From assembly GCA_910579965.1 (NCBI GenBank), contig CAJTWF010000031.1, forward strand, positions 1 through 35,876: a DNA stretch of 35,876 nucleotides. Direction: 5' to 3'. Source of the DNA: an uncultured Oscillospiraceae bacterium (GTDB lineage: Bacteria; Bacillota; Clostridia; Oscillospirales; Oscillospiraceae). Under the pieces are notes generated by a model. That model saw nothing but the letters and a program-made list of their open reading frames with translations, made no database searches and was not told the DNA's origin. A program made the position numbers and the translations under genes. Position 1 is the first letter of the stretch. Every line of letters begins with the position of its first letter. Below are positions 7,042-14,972 of this stretch, piece after piece.

Positions 7042-7637
7042 ACCGTTTTTACCGCGTCGTATACGCTTTTATCGCGCCTCTCATCCGGCTGTTCTTCCCC
7101 CACCGGGCCGTCGGGCTGGAGAATCTGCCGGAGGGCGGCGCTCTCCTGTGCGCCAACCACGTCAGCGGGTGGGACCCCTTTCTCATCGCCGTGGCCCTGC
7201 CCATCGACTCCCGGCTGACGGTGATGGCCAAGGACCAGCTGTTCCATATCCCGGTGGTGGGGTGGTTCCTGCGCAGCGCGGGGGTGTTCCCGGTCAAGCG
7301 GGGGGGCAACGATCTCACAGCCATGAAGACCGCTATCCGCTCCCTCAACGAGGGGGGCCGCCTGCTGGTGTTCCCCGAGGGGACCCGGGTAGAGGAGGAG
7401 GGGGGCGGCGCAGCCAAGGGCGGCGTGGCGGTCATGGCCACCCGCACCGGAACCCCCATGGTCCCCGTCTACTGCGGGAAGCGGAAGAAGTTCCTGCGCC
7501 GGACCACCGTGGTCTTTGGTCAGCCCTATACCCCTGTGATCGCCGGACGGCGGCCCACGGCGGAGGAGAACCGGGAGATCGCGGAGGAGATTCTGCGCCG
7601 GATCTATGAGCTGAGCGAGGTGGACGGATGGAAGTGA
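7038..7637 (+). CDS. plsC: 1-acyl-sn-glycerol-3-phosphate acyltransferase
   Basis: Transfers an acyl group to lysophosphatidic acid to make phosphatidic acid at the inner face of the membrane, the branch point for phospholipids. The catalytic HX4D box is His41-Asp46 in NHVSGWD, and the second acyl-acceptor motif FPEGTR is at 112-117. A hydrophobic N-terminal helix (about 7-20) would associate with the membrane. At 199 residues it is of normal short PlsC length. The ATG overlaps the cmk stop by 4 nt, and the gene's end overlaps the ispH-rpsA start by 10 nt, so the three are tightly coupled. The product feeds CdsA, encoded at 33453-34271. Confidence 0.94.
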   Translation: MNRFYRVVYAFIAPLIRLFFPHRAVGLENLPEGGALLCANHVSGWDPFLIAVALPIDSRLTVMAKDQLFHIPVVGWFLRSAGVFPVKRGGNDLTAMKTAIRSLNEGGRLLVFPEGTRVEEEGGGAAKGGVAVMATRTGTPMVPVYCGKRKKFLRRTTVVFGQPYTPVIAGRRPTAEENREIAEEILRRIYELSEVDGWK

Positions 7638-9577
7638 TCGAGGCCAAAAGCGCCGGGTTCTGCTTCGGCGTGGCCCGGGCGGTGAAGATTGCCCAGGAAC
7701 TGGCGGACTCCGCCCAGACGCCCAGGATGCTGGGCAGCGTCATCCACAACCAGCGCGTGACCGAGGATCTGGCCCGGCAGGGGATGACCGCCATTTCCGG
7801 GCCGGAGGAGGCCCAGGCCGGAGACACGGTTCTGCTCCGGGCCCACGGCGTTGGGCGGGCGGTCTACGAGGACCTCAAGGCCCGGGGCGCCAGCGTTGTG
7901 GACGCCACCTGCCCCAAGGTGGCCTACGTCCAGCAGCTTGTCAGCGCGGCGGAGGCGGAGGGCCGCCAGCCGGTGATGATCGGTGACCCCAGCCACCCGG
8001 AGGTGCTGGGCGTGGGGGGCTGGTGCGGAAATCTCATGGTATTTTCTGGCCCGGAGGAAGTGGAGCAGTGGGCGCAAACCGCTGAAAATGCGGGAGGAAT
8101 GGCCCTTACTGTCGTGAGCCAGACCACCCTTCGGAGAGAAACTTGGGAAAGTTCTTTAAAAATTCTAAAAAAAGAGTGTACAAATCTGAAAATATTTGAT
8201 ACAATATGCAATGCTACGCATACGCGCCAATCGGAAGCGGCTCTCCTCGCCGCCAGGGTGGACGCTATGGTGGTGGTTGGCGATCCCAAAAGCGCCAACA
8301 CGAAGCACCTGACAGAGATCTGCCGCTTATATTGCTCCCGTGTTTTCCAGATTGAAAACGCGGACGAGCTGCCCTGGGAGGGGCTGTGCGGGTGCCGCGT
8401 GGTTGGTTTGACGGCGGGGGCCTCCACGCCTGCGAGCATCATAAAGGAGGTCAAAAAGACGATGAGCGAAGAAAAAATCCAGGGCGAGGGCATGGAAAAT
8501 TTTGCCGAATTGGTAGAGCAGTATACCAATACTTTAAATACAGGAGAGAAGGTAACCGGCGTTGTCACCGCTATTACCCCCACGGAAGTCCATGTGGATC
8601 TGGGCTGCAAGCAGGCCGGCTACATCCCTGTGGACCAGCTGACGGACGATCCCTCGGTGAAGCCGGAGGACGTGGTGAAGGTGGGCGATCAGGTGGAGCT
8701 GTTCGTCATCCGCGTCAACGATGTGGAGGGGTACGCCACTCTGTCCAAGAAGAAGGTAGACGCCGTTAAGGTGTGGGAGAACATTGAGGAGGCCTGTGCC
8801 AACAAGGAGATCATGGAGGGCGTCGTAACCGAGGAGAACAAGGGCGGCGTCGTGGTGTCCGTGAAGGGCGTGCGGGTGTTTGTTCCGGCGTCCCAGTCCG
8901 GTCTGCCCCGCGACGCGGCTATGACCGAGCTGGTCAAGCAGCATGTAAAGCTGCGCGTCACCGAGGTCAACCGTGCCCGCCGCCGTGTGGTGGGCTCCAT
9001 CAAGGTTGTGCAGCAGGAGGCCCGTGCCGCCGCCGCCGCCGAGGTGTGGGCCAGCATCGAGGTGGGCAAGCACTACACCGGCACGGTGAAGAGCATGACC
9101 AGCTACGGCGTGTTTGTGGACATCGGCGGTGTGGACGGCATGGTACATATCACCGATCTGAGCTGGAGCCGCATTAAGCACCCCAACGAGATCGTGGCCA
9201 TTGGCGACACCCTGGAGGTGTATGTCATCTCCTACGACCCGGAGAAGCGGAAGATCTCCCTGGGTGTGAAGGACCGCAGCACCAACCCCTGGCAGGTGTT
9301 TATGGACACCTACAAGACCGGCGACGTGGCCTCTGTGCGCGTCGTAAAGCTGATGACCTTCGGCGCCTTTGCCGAGGTGGTTCCCGGCGTGGACGGTCTG
9401 ATCCACATCTCCCAGATTGCGGATCACCGCATCGAGAAGCCCGGCGACGTACTGTCCGAGGGCCAGGTGGTGGACGCCAAGATCACCGCCGTGGACGAGG
9501 AGAAGCAGAAGATCTCCCTGTCCATCCGGGCCCTGCTGGCCCCCACTCCCGCCCCCGCCGGCGAGGACGAGGAGTAA
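7628..9577 (+). CDS. ispH: IspH-ribosomal protein S1 fusion
   Basis: A 649-residue fusion. Residues 1 to about 278 are IspH (LytB), the [4Fe-4S] enzyme that reduces HMBPP to IPP and DMAPP in the last MEP step. The cluster cysteines are Cys12, Cys95 and Cys194, with His41, His73, His123 and Glu125 nearby in the expected motifs. Residues 305-375, 393-460, 479-549 and 565-635 are four S1 RNA-binding domains like those of ribosomal protein S1; the last two are the most canonical. This fusion is known from many Clostridia, and why the two activities are joined is unclear. At the junction is an in-frame ATG (codon 279) with a strong SD, so a separate S1 protein of 371 residues could also be made. 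Codons 160-205 are markedly AT-rich compared with the flanks. A terminator follows. Confidence 0.95.
   Translation: MEVIEAKSAGFCFGVARAVKIAQELADSAQTPRMLGSVIHNQRVTEDLARQGMTAISGPEEAQAGDTVLLRAHGVGRAVYEDLKARGASVVDATCPKVAYVQQLVSAAEAEGRQPVMIGDPSHPEVLGVGGWCGNLMVFSGPEEVEQWAQTAENAGGMALTVVSQTTLRRETWESSLKILKKECTNLKIFDTICNATHTRQSEAALLAARVDAMVVVGDPKSANTKHLTEICRLYCSRVFQIENADELPWEGLCGCRVVGLTAGASTPASIIKEVKKTMSEEKIQGEGMENFAELVEQYTNTLNTGEKVTGVVTAITPTEVHVDLGCKQAGYIPVDQLTDDPSVKPEDVVKVGDQVELFVIRVNDVEGYATLSKKKVDAVKVWENIEEACANKEIMEGVVTEENKGGVVVSVKGVRVFVPASQSGLPRDAAMTELVKQHVKLRVTEVNRARRRVVGSIKVVQQEARAAAAAEVWASIEVGKHYTGTVKSMTSYGVFVDIGGVDGMVHITDLSWSRIKHPNEIVAIGDTLEVYVISYDPEKRKISLGVKDRSTNPWQVFMDTYKTGDVASVRVVKLMTFGAFAEVVPGVDGLIHISQIADHRIEKPGDVLSEGQVVDAKITAVDEEKQKISLSIRALLAPTPAPAGEDEE
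8177..8205 (+). promoter_or_regulatory. Promoter-like sequence inside ispH
   Basis: In the AT-rich patch of ispH, TGTACA (8177-8182) and TACAAT (8200-8205) are spaced 17 nt apart, a reasonable sigma-A match. It lies about 260 bp before the internal start of the S1 half at 8462. It may only reflect local base composition. Confidence 0.3.
8443..8464 (+). promoter_or_regulatory. Internal ribosome binding site and in-frame ATG at the IspH/S1 junction
   Basis: AAAGGAGG at 8443-8450 is followed after 11 nt by ATG at 8462-8464, in frame with the fusion (Met279). The position is exactly between the IspH fold and the S1 domains. The SD-like bases also encode the Lys-Glu-Val that often ends IspH, so the match could be coincidental. 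Confidence 0.45.
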
Positions 9578-9591
9578 CCCCAAAGAATCAA

Positions 9592-9628
9592 GAAGCAGGC
9601 AGCTTCCGCGGGCTGTCTGCTTCTTTTT
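9592..9628 (+). terminator. Intrinsic terminator after ispH-rpsA
   Basis: An 11-bp stem (9592-9602 with 9613-9623, one G-U pair) is followed by five Ts at 9624-9628. It lies between the convergent ispH-rpsA and ispF genes. On the minus strand the stem is followed by a T-rich TTGATTCTTT, so it may serve both directions. Confidence 0.8.
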
Positions 9629-9717
9629 GCGCTTTTTCCTCAAATTCATCTTTGCGGCAGCGCAAAGAGCCGTACCGGCGGGGGCGGTTCGCTGCAAGCA
9701 TGTAGACTCAGGCTCCC

Positions 9718-10188
9718 TCAGCAGAGTGTGGCCGCCGCCTGCGCGGCCATGCCCTCGCCGGAGCCGGTGAAGCCCAGCCCCTCCTCCGTGGTGGCCTTGA
9801 CGCTGACCGCCTCCAGGGGCAGCTTCAGATCGGCGGCAATGTTCTCCCGCATACGGGGCACATAGGGGGCGATTTTGGGCCGCTGGGCAATCAGGGTCAC
9901 GTCCACGTTTCCCACAGAAAACCCGCTGCGCTCCAGCAGGTCCGCAACCTCCCGCAGCAGGACGCGGCTGTCCGCGCCCCGGTAGCGCTCGTCGCTGTCC
10001 GGGAAGAGGCGGCCGATATCCCCCAGGGCCGCCGCCCCCAGCAGGGCGTCCATCAGGGCGTGGAGGAGCACGTCCGCGTCGGAGTGCCCCAGAAGGCCCC
10101 GCTCAAAGGGGATGGTCACGCCGCCCAGGACCAGGGGGCGGCCCTCCGTCAGCCGGTGTACGTCGTAGCCCAGACCGATCCGCGTCAT
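9718..10188 (-). CDS. ispF: 2-C-methyl-D-erythritol 2,4-cyclodiphosphate synthase
   Basis: Converts CDP-ME 2-phosphate to MEcPP with release of CMP, the fifth MEP step. The 156-residue product is of normal length. The metal ligands are visible as Asp9 and His11 in GYDVHR and His43 in the long helix motif beginning GHSDAD at residue 34. The C-terminal TTEEGLGFTG motif is conserved. Its ATG overlaps the ispD stop by 4 nt, so IspD and IspF are translationally coupled, as is common; in some bacteria they are fused. Its 3' end faces the ispH-rpsA terminator. Confidence 0.96.
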   Translation of the reverse strand: MTRIGLGYDVHRLTEGRPLVLGGVTIPFERGLLGHSDADVLLHALMDALLGAAALGDIGRLFPDSDERYRGADSRVLLREVADLLERSGFSVGNVDVTLIAQRPKIAPYVPRMRENIAADLKLPLEAVSVKATTEEGLGFTGSGEGMAAQAAATLC

Positions 10189-10925
10189 GGCCGCTCCTCC
10201 CTTCGGCGCAAAAGCTCACAGGCCAGAAGCATGTCCTCCGGCGTGGTGATCTTGATGTTCTCATAGGAGCCCTCAGTGAGATAGACCTCCTTGCCCAGCC
10301 GCTCCACGGCGGAGCAGTCGTCGGTGATCTCCGCGCCCAGGGTCTGGGCGGACTGGAGGGCCGCCCGGAGGAGCTGCGCGTCAAAGACCTGGGGGGTCTG
10401 GACGGCCCGGAGGAGGGCGCGGTCCGGGGTGCTCTCCACCCGGCCGTCCCGGACCACCTTAATGGTGTCCTTCACCGGCACGGCGGGGGCGGCGGCGTTG
10501 GTGCGGTGGGCCAGGGCCACCACCCGGTCAATGAGCTCCGGGTCCGCCAGGGGCCGGGCCCCGTCGTGGACCGCCAGAAAGGCCGCGTCCTCCCGGCACT
10601 CCATGGCGGCGGCCAGCACGGAATCCAGCCGGCTCTCGCCGCCCCGGACGATCTTCACCGGCTTGGTCACGCCGTAGAGCCTGCACAGATCGCCGGTGGG
10701 GAGCAGATCCTCCTCCCGAACCGCCACCACGATCTCGTCGATGAGCCTGGACCCGTCCAGAGCCAGCAGGGTCCGGGCCAGCACGGGGATGCCGTCCAGA
10801 GGGAGCATCAGCTTGTTCTGCCCCTCCATACGCCGGGAGGAGCCTGCGGCGGCCACGATGACGCTGCAAAAGGGGTGGTCCGCCTTGTTCTCTTTTTTGC
10901 CGAACAGCTTGGAAAACAGCTTCAT
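10185..10925 (-). CDS. ispD: 2-C-methyl-D-erythritol 4-phosphate cytidylyltransferase
   Basis: Joins CTP and MEP to form CDP-ME, the third MEP step. The nucleotide-binding AAAGSSRRM loop is at residues 25-33, Lys38 follows it, and HDGARPL is near 120-126; TPQVF near 192-196 is also typical. The 246-residue protein is slightly long because of a basic N-terminal extension of about 17 residues (MKLFSKLFGKKENK) before the first strand. An alternative start further in is not obvious, and the annotated ATG abuts the carD stop as TAATG, which supports it. The carD-ispD-ispF order recurs in Clostridia. Confidence 0.95.
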   Translation of the reverse strand: MKLFSKLFGKKENKADHPFCSVIVAAAGSSRRMEGQNKLMLPLDGIPVLARTLLALDGSRLIDEIVVAVREEDLLPTGDLCRLYGVTKPVKIVRGGESRLDSVLAAAMECREDAAFLAVHDGARPLADPELIDRVVALAHRTNAAAPAVPVKDTIKVVRDGRVESTPDRALLRAVQTPQVFDAQLLRAALQSAQTLGAEITDDCSAVERLGKEVYLTEGSYENIKITTPEDMLLACELLRRREERP

Positions 10926-11419
10926 TACAGAGCGACGCCTCCTGTCATAGCTGTGGTGATGAGATGTTCAATGGCCTGGTAATCCTGCCCCATGGACAGG
11001 ACCATCTCTGAGATGAGAATCTGCTTGGCCGTGCGCAGCATCTTCCGCTCCCCGGTGGACAGGCCCCGCTCGCTGTCCCGGCGGAGCAGACTCTTGATGA
11101 CCCGGGCCACCTCGTAGAGATCGCCGCTTTTCAGCTTCAGCATATTCTCCCTGTAGCGCTGGTTCCAGCTGCCGGTGAAGCGGTCCACCTCCAGGGCGGC
11201 CATGTCGCTGAGGAGCCTGGCCGCCCGCACGGGGTCCAGGATATTCCTGAGCCCCACCAAGCCGCTGGAGGCGGTGGGAATTTTCAGCACAAGTCCTCCC
11301 ACAGGCATCCGAAATACATAGTAGTCCTGTTCAGCGCCCGCGATACGCTCGGTCACGATGTTGTCGATGATGCCCGCCCCGTGCATGGGATGGGCAACCA
11401 TGTCCCCTATGCGAAACAT
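10925..11419 (-). CDS. CarD family transcription factor
   Basis: A 164-residue CarD/CdnL-type regulator. The N-terminal RNA-polymerase-interacting (TRCF-like Tudor) domain covers about residues 1-65, starting FRIGDMVAHPMHGAGII. A helical C-terminal domain (about 70-160) would contact DNA near the -10 element. Relatives bind the RNA polymerase beta subunit and stabilise open complexes, often at rRNA promoters. It is the first gene of the carD-ispD-ispF unit; the stop and the ispD start share one base. A plausible promoter lies upstream (11462-11490), and GGAAAGGCGGG precedes the ATG. Confidence 0.92.
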   Translation of the reverse strand: MFRIGDMVAHPMHGAGIIDNIVTERIAGAEQDYYVFRMPVGGLVLKIPTASSGLVGLRNILDPVRAARLLSDMAALEVDRFTGSWNQRYRENMLKLKSGDLYEVARVIKSLLRRDSERGLSTGERKMLRTAKQILISEMVLSMGQDYQAIEHLITTAMTGGVAL

Positions 11420-11461
11420 ATTCCACCCGCCTTTCCCTTATGTTTGAAATGGTATATTTCT

Positions 11462-11490
11462 ATTTTATACCAATTTTGCGGACAATACAA
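11462..11490 (-). promoter_or_regulatory. Likely sigma-A promoter for carD-ispD-ispF
   Basis: On the minus strand, TTGTAT (11490-11485) and TAAAAT (11467-11462) are separated by 17 nt, about 40 nt before the carD ATG. The -10 is a 5/6 match and the -35 is weak. The surrounding bases are distinctly AT-rich. Confidence 0.6.
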
Positions 11491-11648
11491 GGGGAAATCC
11501 AGCCTTTTTCCCGTCAAGAGGCTGTTTTTTTCAGCCTATGGGAGGAAATCGCCGACGGGGCACGGCCGGGCGGGCCGGTTTTTGCGCCGGCGGGAGGGGG
11601 ATGGGGACTGCGGGAAAGAGAATCGCGGCGCGGGACGTCAAAAGGAAA
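11491..11648. other. Non-coding gap between carD promoter and queH terminator
   Basis: The whole gene-free interval is 11420-11732. Besides the carD promoter and queH terminator it contains a small hairpin at 11519-11537 (AGGCTG, a seven-T loop, CAGCCT) and GC-rich sequence. Open frames here lack family resemblance or a good start, so I see no gene. Confidence 0.5.
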
Positions 11649-11674
11649 CCGCCCTGTGCGGAGACACAGGGCGG
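11649..11674 (-). terminator. Intrinsic terminator of queH
   Basis: A perfect 10-bp GC-rich stem (11649-11658 with 11665-11674) with a 6-nt loop lies about 60 bp beyond the queH stop. Read on the minus strand it is followed by TTTCCTTTTG, a T-rich tail. Confidence 0.8.
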
Positions 11675-11732
11675 TCCGGAGCGGTCCGGCGGGACAGGCG
11701 CTCGCCGGACTGCTTGCAGCCAGAGAAGCGCC

Positions 11733-12296
11733 TCACAGGGGGAACCGCTCCCGGTCCCGGCGGATCTGTTTTTCGTAGCGCTCCTCCTCGGAGAAGACGC
11801 AGCCGCAGTACTTCTGCATGTACAGCTCCATCTCCCGGGCCCGGCTCTGCCCCTGGCGGAAGCCGGGCCGGAAGTCCCGATAGAGGAAGGCCACGCCATA
11901 GCGGTCCGCCATGGTCTGGGCGGTGCGGCAGATGGCCTCGTGGTCCTGGTAGGGGCTCACCAGCAGGGTGGTGGAGAAGTGGGTGAAGCCGTTCTGGGCG
12001 GCGTACCGGGCGGTCTCCTCCAGACGGCAGGCGTAGCAGTGGGCGCAGCGGCTGTCGATGTCCCCGGCCACCGCCCGGACGAACTCCCGCAGACCGTAAT
12101 TTTCCCGGACCACCAGGGCAAGGCCGATGGCCTCCGCGTAGCCGGTGAGGGCGTCCCGCCGGGCCTTGTACTCCTGGTAGGGGTGGATGTTTGGGTTGTA
12201 CCAGAAGCTGACGGGCTCCAGCCCCTCGGCCCGCAGGCTTTCCACGCAGTAGACGCTGCAGGGGGCGCAGCAGGTGTGCAGCAGGAGACGCTCCAT
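11733..12296 (-). CDS. queH: Epoxyqueuosine reductase QueH
   Basis: Reduces epoxyqueuosine to queuosine at the tRNA wobble position; QueH is the cobalamin-independent replacement for QueG. The 187-residue product (former DUF208) has the adjacent N-terminal cysteines Cys9-Cys10 and Cys13, a central Cys84/Cys87/Cys90 group (RCAHCYACRLEE) and the C-terminal redox pair Cys164/Cys166 (CGC). Together these match the QueH pattern for a [4Fe-4S] cluster and a disulfide. The length is normal. The gene stands alone, divergent from the cobalamin genes, with its own promoter and terminator. It is notable that a B12-independent enzyme faces a B12 biosynthesis operon. Confidence 0.93.
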   Translation of the reverse strand: MERLLLHTCCAPCSVYCVESLRAEGLEPVSFWYNPNIHPYQEYKARRDALTGYAEAIGLALVVRENYGLREFVRAVAGDIDSRCAHCYACRLEETARYAAQNGFTHFSTTLLVSPYQDHEAICRTAQTMADRYGVAFLYRDFRPGFRQGQSRAREMELYMQKYCGCVFSEEERYEKQIRRDRERFPL

Positions 12297-12331
12297 AGAA
12301 CCGCCCTCTCTTCCTGAAAGTAGTCCCGTTT

Positions 12332-12360
12332 ATCTTACCACGGGGGCCCGCCCTTGTCAA
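12332..12360 (-). promoter_or_regulatory. Strong sigma-A promoter for queH
   Basis: On the minus strand a perfect TTGACA (12360-12355) lies 17 nt from TAAGAT (12337-12332), 36 bp before the queH ATG. The -35 is part of a 13-bp sequence that is repeated in inverted orientation in the opposing cbiA promoter. Confidence 0.8.
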
Positions 12361-12393
12361 AAGGTTATTTGTGAAAAATCTGTCAGTGCTTTG

Positions 12394-12422
12394 TTGACAA
12401 GGGCGGCGGCAGACGGTAGAAT
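12394..12422 (+). promoter_or_regulatory. Strong sigma-A promoter for the cobalamin operon
   Basis: A perfect TTGACA (12394-12399) lies 17 nt from TAGAAT (12417-12422). Transcription would start at about 12429, some 35 nt before the cbiA start. That leaves no space for a cobalamin riboswitch in the leader. The bases TTGACAAGGGCGG (12394-12406) are the inverted repeat of 12348-12360 in the queH promoter. Confidence 0.8.
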
Positions 12423-12463
12423 AGCAGATGGATTGAAACTTGAACACGGAGGGGGGAGCGGAC

Positions 12464-13828
12464 TTGGAGCAAACAGTCCGCCGGGTGCTGCTGGCCGGGA
12501 CCAGCAGCGGATGCGGCAAGACCACCGTGGTCTGCGCCCTGTTGCAGGCCCTGGTGGACCGGGGGCTGCGGGTGGGGGCCTTCAAGTGCGGCCCGGACTA
12601 TATAGACCCCATGTTCCACAGCCGGATCATCGGGGCCAGGAGCGGCAATCTGGACGGATTCTTCTTCTCAGAGAACACCATGCGGCTGCTGCTGGCGAAA
12701 AACAGCGCGGACCGGGACATCTCCGTCATTGAGGGCGTCATGGGCTACTATGACGGCGCCGGACTCACCTCCACCGCCGCCAGCTCCTGGGAGACGGCCC
12801 GGACGCTGGACGCGCCGGCGGTGCTGGTGGCGGACGCCAAGGGGGCGGCCCTTTCCGTGCTGGCGGTGGTCCAGGGCTTTCTGGACTTTCAGGAGGACAG
12901 CCGCATCCGGGGGGTCCTCTTCAACCGCTGCTCCGGCGGGACCTACCCGGCCCTGGCGGCTGCAGTGGAGGCACGGTTCGGCGGCAGGGTGCGGGCGCTG
13001 GGGTATCTGCCGGAGCTGCCGGCGTGCCGCCTGGAGAGCCGGCACCTGGGCCTTGTCACCGCCGGAGAGGTGGCGGACCTGCGGGAAAAGCTGGCCCTTC
13101 TCTCCCGGCAGGCCCAGGAGACCGTGGACCTGGAGGGCCTGCTGGAGCTGGCGGGAACAGCGCCGCCCCTGAACTTTCAGCCGGCGGACCTGCCCCGGTA
13201 CGATGAGCCGGTGCGCATCGCCGTGGCCCGGGACCGGGCCTTCTGCTTCTACTACGAGGACAGCCTGGGAGCCCTGGAGGAGATGGGGGCGGAGCTGGTG
13301 CGCTTCAGTCCCCTGGAGGACGAGGCCCTGCCGGAGGGGATCGACGGCCTCTGCCTGGGGGGCGGGTATCCGGAGCTCTGCGCCCGGCAGCTGGCGGAGA
13401 ACAAGCCCATGCGCCGGGCGGTCCGGCAGGCCCTGGAGGAGGGCACGCCCTGCGTGGCCGAGTGCGGCGGGTTCATGTACCTTACCGAGGCCATCGGGGG
13501 GGAGCCCATGGTGGGCGCTCTGCCCGGGGATTGCTTTGACCGGGGCCGGCTCACCCGGTTCGGCTATGTGACCCTGCGCTCCAAGGCGGACAACCTCCTC
13601 TGCCGGGCGGGGGAGGAGATCCGGGGCCACGAGTTCCACCACTGGGACGCCCGGCAGCCGGGGGACGGCTTCACCGCCGTCAAGCCCAGCGGCCGGAGCT
13701 GGGACTGCGCCGTGGCCACGGACCGGCTCTACGCCGGATTCCCCCACCTCCACTTCTACGCCAATCTGAACTGCGCCCGGCGGTTCTACGAGGCATGTCT
13801 GGCCCGGCGGCGGGAGAGGCGCGGCTGA
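12464..13828 (+). CDS. cbiA: Cobyrinate a,c-diamide synthase (CbiA)
   Basis: Amidates the a and c side chains of cobyrinate using glutamine and ATP. The 454-residue product has an N-terminal dethiobiotin-synthetase-like ATPase domain with the P-loop GTSSGCGKTT (about 12-21) and GPDYIDP near 44-50. A C-terminal class-I glutamine amidotransferase domain has its nucleophile Cys334 in AECGGFMYL and a conserved HEFHHW near 395. I chose TTG 12464 because GGAGGGGGGAG lies 6 nt before it and the homology starts there; an in-frame TTG at 12440 is possible. It is the first gene of the cobalamin operon, and its stop overlaps cbiD by one base. Confidence 0.95.
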   Translation: MEQTVRRVLLAGTSSGCGKTTVVCALLQALVDRGLRVGAFKCGPDYIDPMFHSRIIGARSGNLDGFFFSENTMRLLLAKNSADRDISVIEGVMGYYDGAGLTSTAASSWETARTLDAPAVLVADAKGAALSVLAVVQGFLDFQEDSRIRGVLFNRCSGGTYPALAAAVEARFGGRVRALGYLPELPACRLESRHLGLVTAGEVADLREKLALLSRQAQETVDLEGLLELAGTAPPLNFQPADLPRYDEPVRIAVARDRAFCFYYEDSLGALEEMGAELVRFSPLEDEALPEGIDGLCLGGGYPELCARQLAENKPMRRAVRQALEEGTPCVAECGGFMYLTEAIGGEPMVGALPGDCFDRGRLTRFGYVTLRSKADNLLCRAGEEIRGHEFHHWDARQPGDGFTAVKPSGRSWDCAVATDRLYAGFPHLHFYANLNCARRFYEACLARRRERRG

Positions 13829-14958
13829 TGGAGAAGTACATGATAAAGGAAGGAAAGCGGCTGCGCCTGGGGTACACCACCGGCTCCTGCGCGGCGGCGG
13901 CGGCCAAGGCGGCGGCGGTCCTGCTGCTGACGGGCCGCGCTCCGGACACGATATCCCTGCGCACCCCCGGCGGCGTCCTGCTGGATCTGGCGGTGGAGGA
14001 GGCCCGGGCCGGGAAGGACTGGGCCGAGTGCGCCGTGAAGAAGGACGCGGGGGACGATCCGGACGTGACCAACGGGACCCCCATCGTCGCCCGGGTCTCC
14101 CGTTGGGACGGCAGCGGCGTGGACATCGACGGCGGCCAGGGGGTGGGCCGGGTGACGGCCCCGGGCCTGGACCAGCCGGTGGGCGCGGCGGCCATCAACA
14201 GCGTGCCCCGGCAGATGATCCGGGCGTGCGTGGAGGAGGTCCAGGCGCTGGCGGACCACCGGGGCGGACTGCGGGTGGTCATCTCCGCGCCGGAGGGGGA
14301 GGCCCTGGCCAAGCGGACCTTCAACCCCCGGCTGGGCATCCAGGGGGGCATCTCCATTCTGGGCACCACGGGCATCGTGGAGCCCATGAGCGAGAAGGCC
14401 CTGGTGGACACCATCGCGGTGGAGCTTCGCCAGCGGCGGGAGCAGGGGGCGGCCTACGCCCTGCTGACCCCGGGGAACTACGGCGCGGACTTTATCCGGG
14501 AGGGCCTGGGCCTGAACCCGGACCGGGCGGTGCAGGTGTCCAACTTCATCGGTGACGGCGTGGATCTGTGCCGTCAGCTGGGGTTTCGAGGCGCGCTGCT
14601 GGTGGGCCACGTGGGCAAGCTGGTGAAGCTGGCCGGTGGAATGCTGAACACCCATTCCAAGTATGGGGACTGCCGCATGGAGATCCTGGCCGCCCACGCC
14701 GCGTCCTGCGGCCTGCGTCCGGAGGAGGCGGAGCGGGTGCTCTCCTGTGTCTCCTGCGACGGGGCGCTGGACGTGCTGGAGGAAGCGGGGCTGGCGGAGA
14801 GCACCCTGGAGCGGGTGACGGACCGGGCGGCCCTCCACCTGGCCGGGCGCGCCGGGGAGGATCTGGAGACGGGCATGATCCTCTTCTCCAAAACCCGGGG
14901 CGTTTTGGGCAGTACGCCCAACGCCGAACGTCTGCTTGCACAAATCAGACGTTCTTGA
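13828..14958 (+). CDS. cbiD: Cobalt-precorrin-5B C1-methyltransferase (CbiD)
   Basis: Methylates C1 of cobalt-precorrin-5B with SAM in the oxygen-independent corrin pathway. The 376-residue product has the hallmark N-terminal LGYTTGSCAAAAAKAA (about 14-29), NPRLGIQGGISILGTTGIVEPMS (from about 167), and GHVGKLVKLA near 257-266. Family length is 360-380. I chose ATG 13828, which shares one base with the cbiA stop (TGATG), with GGGAGAGG just before it; an in-frame start at 13795 would overlap cbiA by 34 nt and add an unrelated tail. It is followed by a 123-bp structured gap before cobM, the only large break in the operon. Confidence 0.96.
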   Translation: MEKYMIKEGKRLRLGYTTGSCAAAAAKAAAVLLLTGRAPDTISLRTPGGVLLDLAVEEARAGKDWAECAVKKDAGDDPDVTNGTPIVARVSRWDGSGVDIDGGQGVGRVTAPGLDQPVGAAAINSVPRQMIRACVEEVQALADHRGGLRVVISAPEGEALAKRTFNPRLGIQGGISILGTTGIVEPMSEKALVDTIAVELRQRREQGAAYALLTPGNYGADFIREGLGLNPDRAVQVSNFIGDGVDLCRQLGFRGALLVGHVGKLVKLAGGMLNTHSKYGDCRMEILAAHAASCGLRPEEAERVLSCVSCDGALDVLEEAGLAESTLERVTDRAALHLAGRAGEDLETGMILFSKTRGVLGSTPNAERLLAQIRRS

Positions 14959-14972
14959 GAGATTTTTTCCAG

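Noticed and set aside
11420..11732. Small coding frames between carD and queH
   Set aside because: They run through promoter, hairpin and terminator sequence with compositional bias of non-coding GC-rich DNA and no recognisable domain.
12297..12463. Cobalamin riboswitch upstream of cbiA
   Set aside because: The sequence is accounted for by two promoters and an inverted repeat, and the leader is too short. No B12-box-like block was seen, though only a covariance search could exclude it fully.
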